In this document: piece by piece, positions 7,213 to 16,950 of the stretch | How the letters are laid out: each line of letters starts with the position of its first letter | How positions within the stretch are numbered: position 1 is the first letter of the stretch | Origin: Mesobacillus sp. S13 | GTDB lineage: Bacteria > Bacillota > Bacilli > Bacillales > Cytobacillaceae | Direction: 5' to 3' | NCBI RefSeq assembly: GCF_020422885.1 | Contig: NZ_CP084622.1 | Location: 3,863,001 to 3,927,000, forward strand | Length of the DNA: 64,000 bases | The notes under the pieces: generated by a model | What the model was told of the DNA's origin: nothing | What the model saw: only the letters and a program-made list of their open reading frames with translations | Database searches by the model: none | Translations under genes and position numbers: made by a program

Positions 7213-9843
7213 CTATGCGTAGGTGATTTCTAGTGTGGCAGCTGCACTAAGTGCCGCATAATATGACCGGCTGTCAGAAGCCACATAAACACCGATGCCT
7301 TTAGCTGTACCATTTGCAAATGCTGTTCTAAATGAAGCAGGTAACGTCACCCATGCGGACTCTCCATAGCCAAGGCTTACTGCATGATAGGCACCTGAGA
7401 CTGTTGGTGAGCTTCCTGGCTTGCTTGTATAACCATGATAGCCTACAAAGATTGGCACTTTGCCAGAATAGCCACCACTGCTGCTTCTTGTTATTTTAAC
7501 CCGGATATTCTTAATCGTCTTGCCAGTAACCGCTGTGGAAGGTGCAGAACCAAATAACCACAATCCTGTTCGTCTGCCGTATCCCCAGTTACCTTGCTTT
7601 ACACCATCACCGCCCCAATATCCAGAGGTGCTCCAGTTATCTCCTGAGGATGCTGCCCAGGTCTTTGTTGTTTCTGTGGCCGGTGCCTCTGGAGCAGGTG
7701 CAGATGGATAGGTAAATGAACCTTGAATGGTACTGTCAGCCTCGACATAAGTATTGCTTGTCTTGCCTCCAGGTGCCGTTCCTAACCCCCTAATTACTCC
7801 ACCGGATTGAGCAGCCATTCCGTATGTTTCACCTAAACCAGTACAATTCCGAACGTAGACATTGCCGAAGTATCTGGCATAAATGCCAAGGGCCGCGCCC
7901 ACAACATTGCACTCTGTGAGCCATAGATTGCCTCCTTCGCCTGCATAAAAACCGCGCCCATTACCTTGACCTTGTACCCGAACGTTGTTTGCGTAGACAT
8001 ATGGTGAGCGAAACACTTCCAGGCCTACTCCGTTTGTAGTTTTCAATGTCAAAAGCTTCACATCGATTTCATTCGTGCAGCCAGTGACGATAATATCTCC
8101 TGTGATGTAGTTCAAGACGATTTGCCCATCAAGAGTGATTTTACCTTTGCCTGTAAACCCTTCTATTCTGACATTCTCGTAAATCTCCCGGGCATTGTCA
8201 TAATGCAACGTGATTAAAATATTGCCATCATTATGCTTCGGAATAGAGTCAATACATGCTTGTATGGTTTTCTTTGCATTAGAAATACCTATTCCACTGT
8301 TTAGGTCATTGCCGTTGATTGGATCCACGACGAGCGAGATATCCTGGTCGTTATAGCCGACCACAGAAGGACTTTGCAGTTTAGCTACATACAAATCAGA
8401 GAAGCCGCCTGTTTCAGCATTTAAATCCGCGATGACCTCACCATTCGCATCGAGAACCATCATTCTCCCATATCCATTGTTCGTACCGCCCAGGGTCATC
8501 GTACCGCCTTGCAATCGATCAAAGAGCATGACACCTTTTATGATATCCCCGGCATCTGTGGTCGTGATTGGTACCCAATCCTCCACATCATTGTCGAAAA
8601 CATGGGCAATGTTGACCTCAAGTGCTGGGTCTGGATATACCCAAATGGCTTCTGTGTCGGTCGGTGGAGTATCTGACAGGACTTTCTTTTTCTCAAAAAT
8701 TTCCGCAGCATATGCTCTCGAGACTTTTTGCGCCATCAAGTTCTTCAACGTGCTGATTTGTTTCTCCAAGTCTGATTTCTTGTATTCAATGAAATTGCCA
8801 ATCTTGAAAGATAGCACTTTTTTAGCTGCAGGATCTACTTCCGTTTCCCTTATCCTCGCTTCCAGGTAAAGAGGTGGATTGTAACCATCATCCTTAATCC
8901 TAACAGTACGACCTAAACGGATTTTTTCATGTTCCCGACCAAAGATATGCTCGAGACTTGCCGCTTCACATTCATAAGTGACGATGGCATCTATGCGCTT
9001 TTCCAGTTCGTTCTCGGTCAAGGTACGCAATCGGTCAACCGTCATATCGGTATCGGATGACTCAGGCTCATAGATCTCGATGAGGTGGTTTCCGTTATCA
9101 TCTCCCCATCGTTGCAAAGCCTCTTCATCTTCCACCAGGACGGATATTCTTGTGCCATCGTCTTTCTCAGGTCCAAGTCCGAGCAATGCAGTGACGATAC
9201 CATTGTTATCTTCTATTCGCTTTACTCCGATTAAATCCTTGCCGAACACAATTTCCTTACCTTCAAAACCTGCTATCTGTTCCCTCATATCCACGTATCT
9301 GCCCACAATCCTGTTGCCCTTAACTTCCACCCTATAACGGATTTCTAAGCCAAATTCAGACGCTATGAGCTTTAATAAGGCTAAAGGATTGGTGTGAGTT
9401 TCAATGTTAATGGTACGGATATAAGTAAAATCGATGACACCAGGCTTCCACTTAGTGCCTGACAGTGCCAGCTGCACCGCTGTGGAAGAAGTCGCACCAG
9501 TCAACGTTTGAGGATAAATGACCTTCGCCTTTCCTAGATCAATAAAGCTTGCATCAGTCCTAACAAGCTTTTCAGTCCGGGAAAATTGTTCTGTTCGATT
9601 AATGATATACTCTCTAAATCCTCCATCTTCATCCTGCAGCAGTATCCTGTTTCGCTTTTCAAGCAAGGCTGCCTTTTCAACTTTCGCATTGGCTATGAAG
9701 TCAAAAGTATTTATATTCTCCAAGCTATCAGTTCGTATGGCATTGTTGAATTCTGCTTTCTTTGTACTCAATGTGCCCAAGATTTCATCTGACTGCCGGT
9801 GCAGAATGTGGATGAGTGTTTCTTTTTCTGGCAATGATTTCAC
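7213..9843 (-). CDS. Phage minor structural protein / tail spike (Tal-like N-terminus, beta-helix)
   Basis: An 876-aa protein. Residues 1 to about 370 resemble the tail-associated (Tal/prophage_tail) fold that closes the tail tip. A linker with short coiled coil follows. Residues about 500-700 look like a right-handed parallel beta-helix (repeating short strands such as GFTGKGKITLDGQIVLNYITG, pectate-lyase-like). The C-terminal 160 residues are Gly/Ser/Trp rich (WAASSGDNWSTSGYWGGDG), likely a receptor-binding head. It binds and perhaps digests host surface glycans. The gene order TMP, Dit, BppU-type, this gene is normal for Gram-positive siphophages, apart from the inserted acyltransferase gene. 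Confidence 0.85.
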   Translation of the reverse strand: MKSLPEKETLIHILHRQSDEILGTLSTKKAEFNNAIRTDSLENINTFDFIANAKVEKAALLEKRNRILLQDEDGGFREYIINRTEQFSRTEKLVRTDASFIDLGKAKVIYPQTLTGATSSTAVQLALSGTKWKPGVIDFTYIRTINIETHTNPLALLKLIASEFGLEIRYRVEVKGNRIVGRYVDMREQIAGFEGKEIVFGKDLIGVKRIEDNNGIVTALLGLGPEKDDGTRISVLVEDEEALQRWGDDNGNHLIEIYEPESSDTDMTVDRLRTLTENELEKRIDAIVTYECEAASLEHIFGREHEKIRLGRTVRIKDDGYNPPLYLEARIRETEVDPAAKKVLSFKIGNFIEYKKSDLEKQISTLKNLMAQKVSRAYAAEIFEKKKVLSDTPPTDTEAIWVYPDPALEVNIAHVFDNDVEDWVPITTTDAGDIIKGVMLFDRLQGGTMTLGGTNNGYGRMMVLDANGEVIADLNAETGGFSDLYVAKLQSPSVVGYNDQDISLVVDPINGNDLNSGIGISNAKKTIQACIDSIPKHNDGNILITLHYDNAREIYENVRIEGFTGKGKITLDGQIVLNYITGDIIVTGCTNEIDVKLLTLKTTNGVGLEVFRSPYVYANNVRVQGQGNGRGFYAGEGGNLWLTECNVVGAALGIYARYFGNVYVRNCTGLGETYGMAAQSGGVIRGLGTAPGGKTSNTYVEADSTIQGSFTYPSAPAPEAPATETTKTWAASSGDNWSTSGYWGGDGVKQGNWGYGRRTGLWLFGSAPSTAVTGKTIKNIRVKITRSSSGGYSGKVPIFVGYHGYTSKPGSSPTVSGAYHAVSLGYGESAWVTLPASFRTAFANGTAKGIGVYVASDSRSYYAALSAAATLEITYA

Positions 9844-9854
9844 CGCCTTCCCAA

Positions 9855-9885
9855 TAAAAAAGAGAGCTGAAATTCAGCCCTCTCG
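9855..9885 (-). terminator. Terminator-like hairpin after the acyltransferase gene
   Basis: On the minus strand, GAGAGGGCTGA/TCAGCTCTC followed by TTTTTTATT. It lies between the acyltransferase moron (stop 9943) and the tail-spike gene (start 9843). It would isolate the moron's transcript from the tail-spike gene or attenuate late transcription. Confidence 0.6.
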
Positions 9886-9942
9886 ATCATAATTTTTCAC
9901 AAACTTTTAACTGAACTATCGTGTCCTATTGTGACGTTAGTT

Positions 9943-10512
9943 TTATTTTTCCAATGATTCGATTATTTCTTTGTCTTGTTCGACTACCCATTTGTTATCC
10001 TCGAAGTATTCCCACGAACCACTTCTTTTCATATAAAACCTGTTATTCAATGACTCTTTTTCAATTATTCTTGGTGGTTGGCTCACTACTACTGAATTAC
10101 TTGGTATATCTTTAAATACCATGCAATTTGCACCAATTCGTACATTGTCACCAATTTTTACATTTCCAATGATCTTCGCTCCAGCACCAATATAGCAATT
10201 ATCTCCGATGTTAGGTGATCCTGTTCCTTTCGAATCTGGCAAACGATTAGAACCGATTGTGACTTGATGAAAAATAACGCAATTCTTACCTATAACAGAA
10301 TCACTCGATACGAAAATACCTGCTATACCATGAGGAAAGCTTGGTCTGGAAAGAAACTTAACTCTCAGGGGGATATAAGAGTTGTAAGATTCAACGTAAA
10401 ACATGTATAAAATTTTGTAAAACAATCGGATAAACGGAATTTTTGATTGCATGCATTTTTCCCGTATTCTCCAAAATCCCCCTGCCTTGTTGATTAACAA
10501 TTTTAAAATCAT
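9943..10512 (-). CDS. Left-handed beta-helix (hexapeptide) acyltransferase, serine-acetyltransferase-like
   Basis: A 189-aa protein. The middle shows hexapeptide repeats (SSDSVIGKNCVIFHQVTIGS, about 69-88, then NIGDNCYIGAGAKIIGNVKI), with the catalytic-type His in FHQVTIG, as in CysE-like O-acetyltransferases. The N-terminal helical domain of true CysE is missing, so a sugar or wall-polymer O-acetyltransferase is more likely than cysteine synthesis. It sits between two tail genes, has an A/T-rich upstream region and its own terminator, and is probably a lysogenic-conversion moron altering the host surface. Confidence 0.8.
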   Translation of the reverse strand: MILKLLINKAGGFWRIREKCMQSKIPFIRLFYKILYMFYVESYNSYIPLRVKFLSRPSFPHGIAGIFVSSDSVIGKNCVIFHQVTIGSNRLPDSKGTGSPNIGDNCYIGAGAKIIGNVKIGDNVRIGANCMVFKDIPSNSVVVSQPPRIIEKESLNNRFYMKRSGSWEYFEDNKWVVEQDKEIIESLEK

Positions 10513-10606
10513 TTACGGCACCCCTTTTTATTTATTCCTCCTTTTATTCTATATTTTTAATATTTATTTACAATAAAAACCGGAAAATTTTATACCAATT
10601 CCCTTA

Positions 10607-13345
10607 TTACTTCGTAAGTTCTTTTAGGTTAATCAATAACCAGTTAGCCAATGCTTCCACGCCAGATTTACATGTGTTTTGGTCATAAGGTACAGAATTC
10701 GCATCCAAAACCCACTTCCAACAAATTTCAAATGTCGAAGAATACTTAATCCCGATTGAATTAGCGTAGTTTTGAATCATGCCCTCTCCTGCTGTGCTTG
10801 CATATCCAGCATGATAGTTTTCAGGGATGAAAGTATATTCTTTCTTCCACTTTCTTGTTAATCGACTAAACAACGATTGAGCCATATGCTGTACATACGA
10901 TCCAGAAGCAGTTGGAATCCACATAAAATATGTGCCATTGCTGTCCGTGTGGAAATTGTGGAAATCATACATCATGTTAATGTCTGGATGATTGTCAAAT
11001 ACAGATTTGATGTACTGGCTTTCTAGTTCACTTAGTGGTGCAGAGCCGCCATAAGTGCTAGTTCCAGATGTACCTTGAACCCACTCAAAAGGGAAGTTCC
11101 TGTTAATATCCACACCATTTGCATTAGTTCTGGTAAAAGCATTCCAGCCACTCGGATTACCGACTGGAATAATGACAAACTTCACATTGAAACGCAACGC
11201 TTCTAGTAAAGAGTTATTTTCCCATTTCTCACACATCTGCTTCACGAATAGATAAGTGGATAACGTTGAAGCCTTTTCGTTTCCATGAACTCCGCAAGTG
11301 AGAAATACCTTCACTTTCTTCGTTTCTACATCAGCATTCGGAAAAGATGGGTTTAGATAATACACATACATTGGTAATCCTGTCGAATCATTACCCAGCA
11401 ATTCTTTTGTGATGTAATCTGGATACGCTGTCATTAATCCATCAAACATACTGTAAACATCACTGGCTGTACTCGTTCCGAAGTTTGTATAATCTGCAAA
11501 TGTGTCATTTGTGGTATAAACTCCGTCAACAGGCAAGTCTATGATATAACGGTCTGGTGGGTTTATGACTCCCTTTTTCAGCAGTACATTCAACCCTGAC
11601 AATCCCGTATCGCTATTGAAGGTGCTGTAAAATTCTTCATAAGGTAATTTGATACTACCTTTATTTATCTGTCTCGGTTTGTTCGAGTTGTTTGGCTGAT
11701 AATGCACCCTTATATACTTAGCATTTGATGGTGTAGTCAGGGTTTTCCCTGCATAATCCAAAAGAGGTCTACTTATAAATTGCTTATTCGCATCATAATA
11801 AGCAACGTTAAGGAACCCATAATACGTGTAGTCTGTCGAAGGGTTTACAACAATATAATCAGAACTGTTGTATGCACTATTTACAACAAGACTTCCATCA
11901 GCACTCGAAAGGTTGTATCCTCTTGAAATTGTACTTATATCAAAGATATTAGATGATCTATTGATAAAGTTTGTTTTCTCGAAACTAATTTCTTTTTCCT
12001 TAATGTGTTTGTTTTCAACAACACCATCATTTAGGTTTGTCGCATTGACTTTTTCCATATAAGGTGTAAACCACTTCTCATACGGTAACAACGAAGAACC
12101 TTCATTAACCTGTCGTAATAATGAGCTGGTGTGTTGAAAACTTAATCGGATATAAGCTACTCCGCTTGTGATTGTATGAGTATATGTCGCTGTTGCACCA
12201 CCTGTATCCGACCGATTAATGAACTGTTTATTGGAATCAAACCGACTGAAATGAACAAATCCGTAAGCTGAATATGTCTTACCTACTTCAACAGGAATAA
12301 AATCAGTCATGGAATACGAAGATGAAGATGTAACAGTACCATCCAAAGCCAAATATATTCCTTGTGTCACTGTGTTATGGTTGAATAAGTTACTTGATTC
12401 CTTAACAAAGTTTACCTTATCAATACCAACAGATTTCTTAGAAATACCAGTACTTTGATATTGCCCTCCTGCTGCCCATGCCGTTCCGTTCCAGTAGTAC
12501 CATTTACCATCAGCAGTAACTAAATATGAACCTGTCGCTCCAGTAGGGTAAACTGATTGTAGGTCTGCAAGAGTAGCATAAACTCCCTTTGGTGAACCGC
12601 TTGCTACACTTGCCACTTTTGTATCTACATAGGCAATATCAGCCTTGCTTGAAGTTAGAGTACCTATTTCTGTTTTATCTGCTTTCTGTTGAACTACATC
12701 CGCCAATTGTGCATCAGTTTGAGCCAATCTGTCATTCAAATTCACATATTGTCCACGAGCTTGAACGACTTCGGGATTGTTACTGCCGGCTTCTGCGACC
12801 ACTAAATCAAATTCACTCTTCACCTGGTTCGCTGTGTTCTCTGCAGCTGTCGCTTTTGTTTCAGCTCCTTCTGCCCTTGTCAACGCTGTGGAAGAGTCAG
12901 CAATTGCTGTGTCTGACTTCTCAACGGCACTTGTTAGCAGTGATTCATTAGCGATTATCAGGCTCGTATTGTCTGCCGGTAGTGAACCTTGCAAGCTTGG
13001 ATCACGCTTCACAAAATAATCAAACTTGGAAGATGAAATGCGGTCATTGTTTTCATCGAAAATCTGGACCGTTCCCTCCACCTTACCAGGCACGGTCATT
13101 TCGGATGTGCCTAATTCAAAGACAATCACGTCTCCTGACATAGAACCTTCTCGGATAACGGATTTACCACCAAGCTTCAAAGAGGTTAAATGATAGGTAT
13201 ATGCTGCCGACAAAGGAAACTTATCTGGACCATCATACACTGTGATTTCAAAGATTACTTTGTCATTTGCCACGACTTCCGGGACTTCCCGGAACATCCT
13301 GGACTTCATATTTACTTCAATTTGATATCTGTTTTCTACAGCCAT
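10607..13345 (-). CDS. Baseplate upper protein (BppU-like) with C-terminal M14 zinc carboxypeptidase domain
   Basis: A 912-aa protein. The N-terminus (about 1-130) matches the BppU-type baseplate domain (MFREVPEVVANDKVIFEITVYD), followed by a coiled coil (about 135-230) and two related beta-rich segments (about 300-430 and 455-575). Residues about 590-905 are an M14 peptidase: CGVHGNE (zinc His/Glu), NPSGWNAFTRTNANGVDINR (Arg/Asn substrate residues), DFHNFH (third zinc ligand) and FEICWKW (catalytic Glu). M14 enzymes in phages and bacilli cut peptidoglycan stem peptides or gamma-linked glutamate. It overlaps the Dit gene by 10 bp. Confidence 0.9.
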   Translation of the reverse strand: MAVENRYQIEVNMKSRMFREVPEVVANDKVIFEITVYDGPDKFPLSAAYTYHLTSLKLGGKSVIREGSMSGDVIVFELGTSEMTVPGKVEGTVQIFDENNDRISSSKFDYFVKRDPSLQGSLPADNTSLIIANESLLTSAVEKSDTAIADSSTALTRAEGAETKATAAENTANQVKSEFDLVVAEAGSNNPEVVQARGQYVNLNDRLAQTDAQLADVVQQKADKTEIGTLTSSKADIAYVDTKVASVASGSPKGVYATLADLQSVYPTGATGSYLVTADGKWYYWNGTAWAAGGQYQSTGISKKSVGIDKVNFVKESSNLFNHNTVTQGIYLALDGTVTSSSSYSMTDFIPVEVGKTYSAYGFVHFSRFDSNKQFINRSDTGGATATYTHTITSGVAYIRLSFQHTSSLLRQVNEGSSLLPYEKWFTPYMEKVNATNLNDGVVENKHIKEKEISFEKTNFINRSSNIFDISTISRGYNLSSADGSLVVNSAYNSSDYIVVNPSTDYTYYGFLNVAYYDANKQFISRPLLDYAGKTLTTPSNAKYIRVHYQPNNSNKPRQINKGSIKLPYEEFYSTFNSDTGLSGLNVLLKKGVINPPDRYIIDLPVDGVYTTNDTFADYTNFGTSTASDVYSMFDGLMTAYPDYITKELLGNDSTGLPMYVYYLNPSFPNADVETKKVKVFLTCGVHGNEKASTLSTYLFVKQMCEKWENNSLLEALRFNVKFVIIPVGNPSGWNAFTRTNANGVDINRNFPFEWVQGTSGTSTYGGSAPLSELESQYIKSVFDNHPDINMMYDFHNFHTDSNGTYFMWIPTASGSYVQHMAQSLFSRLTRKWKKEYTFIPENYHAGYASTAGEGMIQNYANSIGIKYSSTFEICWKWVLDANSVPYDQNTCKSGVEALANWLLINLKELTK

Positions 13346-14754
13346 CTAGGTTTCCACCTCACTTCTGACTTTTCGATTGCTTCTACAGGCTCAATGACAA
13401 TATCGTTCATTCCTTTTTCTAGTGGGAAATATTCACCGATAAAAGCCTTTTCTTTCGTTATATCCACACCGTTCTTGGTGATTAAGTTGTTCTGATGGTC
13501 AAAGATAACAATATCTCCGGCCTTTGCGATAATGGGCACTCCAGCAGTTTCTGGATTCACTCTCCATGCTTTGAGATCCGTTACATACTGTTCAGTAACT
13601 GGAATGGTGCTATGCTGCCACAACTGGACTTGAATCTGAGTTACAGGTGCAGTGGCAATGCTTGTGGAATCCGTCCACAGTTTACGAGAGGATGAGTGCC
13701 TTTTTCCGTTTTCATCAATCTTGGAGACATAAGCTTCCCACTTGTTGCCGATGCGCTGGATGCCTAGTACACCGTAGAAGTACTGCCATACCCAGTCATA
13801 AGCTCCAAACTCATTCATGATGTCATGCCCATTCACTGCACTACCTGCCCTGATTCTGGCCCATACCGCTTTTGAGTTGGCTGAGCGTTTTGTCATGAGC
13901 AGCTTAAACACAAAGTTGTTACTTGCATCCAGACCCGCAATTTCGACTGATCCGACTTCTCCAGCTGAGCCAATCTGACCAAGAATGCCCTCAAGTCTGA
14001 AATCTTGTAAAGGCTCGCTCAATGACCTTTTCAATGCTGGCCCATGCCATTTAGTGCCTGTTCCGTAGCTGTCCGGAACAAAGGAATAACCGTTACTCCT
14101 GAGAGTACCGGCTTTGGTTCCTTCCTCAATGGAAGTTGTATCTGTCCAGCCTACTGTGGAAGCCATATTATCGGTTAATATCCTTGTTTCAGGTTCGTAA
14201 GCGACTTCATCTACATTCAAAGGCATGCCAATCATATTGAGCCTTTCTGCACCATCTGAGACTGCTACGAAGGTAGTATCCGCTTTGATTTCCGCTGTAA
14301 TGGTTGGATAAGTCTCTGCTGTGCCCTCAATATGAAAAGATGCCGCGTTAATAAAATCAAGTGATTTCTCAACACCAAATTTGTAAGGATCCGGGCAAAG
14401 GAAGGTAAGAACTCCTTCACCTACTTCTACAATTTCATCTAAATCCATGCTGCCATCAATGTAAGCATAATAACTTCGATTTGGTTCTGCATCGAAAATT
14501 AATTCCTCAGGATTTTCAGTAACAAGCCATTCAGCCATATCCTCTTTCATTTGTTGCAAGTCCATCATGCTGTCAGCAATAATAGCGATTGGTATTTCCA
14601 ACATCCTGACATTCGTTTTTGTTGATGAAGGATAGGCCCCAGGCATTCCTTCCACATCAAATAGATTGCGAGTGAGTGGAGCAAATGCCGGAATCTTTTT
14701 TCCCCTTGTCATCGTTACATATGGTTTTTGTATTCCTCTGAATGTAAAAGACAT
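13336..14754 (-). CDS. Distal tail protein (Dit family)
   Basis: A 472-aa protein beginning MSFTFRGIQKPYV and containing the phage_tail (SPP1 gp19.1/Dit) pattern: AFAPLTRNLFDVEGMPGAY, then ELIFDAEPNRSYYAYIDG and FLCPDPYKFG. Dit forms the ring linking tail tube and tail tip. It is longer than minimal Dit, with a central galectin/CBM-like insertion (about 190-400, jelly-roll-like) that may bind wall sugars. It sits between TMP (1-bp overlap) and BppU. Confidence 0.9.
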   Translation of the reverse strand: MSFTFRGIQKPYVTMTRGKKIPAFAPLTRNLFDVEGMPGAYPSSTKTNVRMLEIPIAIIADSMMDLQQMKEDMAEWLVTENPEELIFDAEPNRSYYAYIDGSMDLDEIVEVGEGVLTFLCPDPYKFGVEKSLDFINAASFHIEGTAETYPTITAEIKADTTFVAVSDGAERLNMIGMPLNVDEVAYEPETRILTDNMASTVGWTDTTSIEEGTKAGTLRSNGYSFVPDSYGTGTKWHGPALKRSLSEPLQDFRLEGILGQIGSAGEVGSVEIAGLDASNNFVFKLLMTKRSANSKAVWARIRAGSAVNGHDIMNEFGAYDWVWQYFYGVLGIQRIGNKWEAYVSKIDENGKRHSSSRKLWTDSTSIATAPVTQIQVQLWQHSTIPVTEQYVTDLKAWRVNPETAGVPIIAKAGDIVIFDHQNNLITKNGVDITKEKAFIGEYFPLEKGMNDIVIEPVEAIEKSEVRWKPRWL

Positions 14755-16895
14755 TAATACTCACCCGCCATTCTGCTCTTTCTACCAGTTTTAAAATTGT
14801 TTAAATCGAACAAATCATCATGGATCATTTCAGCCAGTACACGCTTATCCGGTGTAACCATCTGAATGATAATAGGTTGTTTCACTTTTTCATTTGCACT
14901 TTGAACCATTTGCCTTGAATCATTGGCAGAATGGATATTGCTTCCCTGTGGAAGCTCAACAATTTCAGGACCGTGTTCTCCTACCCACGTTGCTCCACCT
15001 CGGAAATTGTTCGTGCCAGTATAGTTTCGGGGAAGGTTGTAGTCTCCACCACCTGATGATACTCGTCTTTCTTCCACAGTGACTGTCTTTTTCTTGGCTT
15101 CTTTGTTATTCCACTGACCTAGCCAATCAACCGCTTTTTTAATTACATCAGTGACAGTTTCGAACACATCGACCACAAAACCTACTGCTTTTACAATGCC
15201 ATCCATGTTGTCTTTAACCGCTTTTTTGATTTCCGGCATGTGTGGCTCTATCCATTCCCACAATTTCTTCAGTGCAGGGAGAAGGAGGTTTTCAAAGATA
15301 CCCCAGGCTATTTCTACTACATTCTTGATGACAGTGAAGGCTGTTTCAATGGTTCTTTTAATCGTTGGCATGTTCGCCTGTACCCAACCATACACAGATG
15401 CGAGAATAGGGAGGAGGTTGTCCTTGAAGAAAGCCCAAGCATTTCGGACAACTTCAGTGATTTTATTGAATGCTTGCTCTGCTGTCGCTCTTATCGTTGG
15501 CATGTGTCCTTGAATCCAACTGTATAAATCCTGATATATCGGTATTATGTTGTCTTTGAAAAACCCCCAGAGAGTTTTAGCTACAGATACAATCCCATTA
15601 AATGCACTCTCACCAGTTGCTTTAATTGTGGGCATATTTCCTTCAATCCAGTTATATAACTCACTTAATACAGGGAGAATATTCGCTTTAAAGAAGTTAT
15701 ATACCGCTGTAATAACGTTGAGAAATCCATTAAAAGTATCTCCGGCAATTTGTTCAACTACAGGCATTTTCTCGGTCATCCAGTTAGCGAACTCATTGAC
15801 AATTGGCATGACCCGCGCCTGAAATGGCTCGAATACACCCATCATTAAGTTTCTGCCTATCCCCTGTAATGCTTCACCGAAAGAGTCATACTTGATTTCG
15901 TTAATTTCATTTAGAGTGTCCACAGATCCTGTTACACTCGTTGTCAAGTTTGCCATTGCCTCTACTGCTCCAGCTTCAAGATCTTCAAATTTGGTACCAA
16001 AAAGTTGTACACCAATCGTATTCCTTTTCACTGGATCTTCGATAGCGTTGAGAGCTTCCATCATTCTAAGGTAGGCTTCTTTACCTTTTTCTCCACCGGC
16101 AGCAAAGTCGTTCATCATTTGTTTAGAGCTTAACCCTAATGCTGCATAGGCTTCTGTTGTAGCTTTGGAACCGTCTTTTGTACGAATAACCATTTCTTTA
16201 AATGCGTCACCGACATAATCAAGGTTTCTAACACCCGCCGCACTTGCATTTTCAAAAATTCCGAACATATCTTGTGCATCAAGTCCAGCAGTTTTAAAGT
16301 AAACGGAATATTCTTCAATGGTGTCAATGAGATCCTCATTTTTGTTTAATCCGAGTTGCGTTGCTTCCGCTAGCATAGCCATAGATGTGCTTCCATTAAC
16401 GCCAAATTGTTGCATGAGTTGGTCAGCCGCTCTAATGGATTCAGTAGTTTCGTAACCAAATGTATCCCTCAACATTAGGGCATCCTGAGTAAGATACTCC
16501 AATTCTTCGCCCCATGCACTTGTGGCGTTAGTTGCGAATGCCATTGTATCAGCAATATCTTGGAAGGATTCACCGTAATTTCTTTTGTAGATGTTTTTTA
16601 TTGAGCCTTCCAAATCGCCCATTGCTTCTGCATTCAATCCGGTCTGTGCTTGTAATCCGTTCAGAGCTTTGGTCATGTTGTCGCTGGCCACAAATAGACC
16701 ACCAATCCCAGCCGCAGCTAAAGCCGCTCCCGCTGCCACTGCTCCGGCCAGAACACCGCCTACCATAGTTGCTGCTCCGCCAAGTTTTCCGAATGTGCCT
16801 GATGTTTTGTCGGCTTTTTTATCGGTATTGTCTAGGGCTTCATTCGCTTCACCATTCTCGACCAAGATCCGGCCAAATAACTTGAATAATTCCAT
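14754..16895 (-). CDS. Tail tape measure protein
   Basis: A 713-aa protein. The N-terminal 50 residues are followed by Gly/Ala-rich hydrophobic segments (GGAATMVGGVLAGAVAAGAA) and a long helical region. Residues about 375-590 hold five 44-residue repeats (MPTIK-x-T-x-E-x-AF...W-x-FFK-x-N-x-LP-x-x-x-x-x-Y-x-W-x). The C-terminus contains FRGGATWVGEHGPEIVELP, common at TMP ends. TMP sets tail length and leads DNA into the cell. It follows the two tail-chaperone ORFs, as expected. Confidence 0.95.
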   Translation of the reverse strand: MELFKLFGRILVENGEANEALDNTDKKADKTSGTFGKLGGAATMVGGVLAGAVAAGAALAAAGIGGLFVASDNMTKALNGLQAQTGLNAEAMGDLEGSIKNIYKRNYGESFQDIADTMAFATNATSAWGEELEYLTQDALMLRDTFGYETTESIRAADQLMQQFGVNGSTSMAMLAEATQLGLNKNEDLIDTIEEYSVYFKTAGLDAQDMFGIFENASAAGVRNLDYVGDAFKEMVIRTKDGSKATTEAYAALGLSSKQMMNDFAAGGEKGKEAYLRMMEALNAIEDPVKRNTIGVQLFGTKFEDLEAGAVEAMANLTTSVTGSVDTLNEINEIKYDSFGEALQGIGRNLMMGVFEPFQARVMPIVNEFANWMTEKMPVVEQIAGDTFNGFLNVITAVYNFFKANILPVLSELYNWIEGNMPTIKATGESAFNGIVSVAKTLWGFFKDNIIPIYQDLYSWIQGHMPTIRATAEQAFNKITEVVRNAWAFFKDNLLPILASVYGWVQANMPTIKRTIETAFTVIKNVVEIAWGIFENLLLPALKKLWEWIEPHMPEIKKAVKDNMDGIVKAVGFVVDVFETVTDVIKKAVDWLGQWNNKEAKKKTVTVEERRVSSGGGDYNLPRNYTGTNNFRGGATWVGEHGPEIVELPQGSNIHSANDSRQMVQSANEKVKQPIIIQMVTPDKRVLAEMIHDDLFDLNNFKTGRKSRMAGEY
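15130..15790 (-). repeat. In-frame 132-bp repeats inside the tape measure gene
   Basis: Five copies of a 44-codon unit, recognised by MPxIKxT and LPxLxxxYxW at a constant 132-bp spacing. The last copy is the most diverged. Such repeats allow tail length to change by unequal recombination. Confidence 0.8.
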
Positions 16896-16922
16896 CTATT
16901 CTCACCTTCTTTCAAGGCAAAT

Positions 16923-16950
16923 AAAAAAAAGCGATCTATTCAGACCGCTT
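16923..16950 (-). terminator. Hairpin overlapping the end of the tail chaperone gene
   Basis: On the minus strand, GCGGTCT-GAAT-AGATCGC and then TTTTTTTTATTT. It covers the stop codon of the gpGT-type ORF and lies before the tape measure gene. It is a likely attenuator lowering TMP relative to the chaperones and tail tube. Confidence 0.65.

Noticed and set aside
8432..8869. 145-aa plus-strand ORF and similar antisense frames in tail genes
   Set aside because: They are shadows of the long minus-strand tail genes, with no RBS or recognisable domain.
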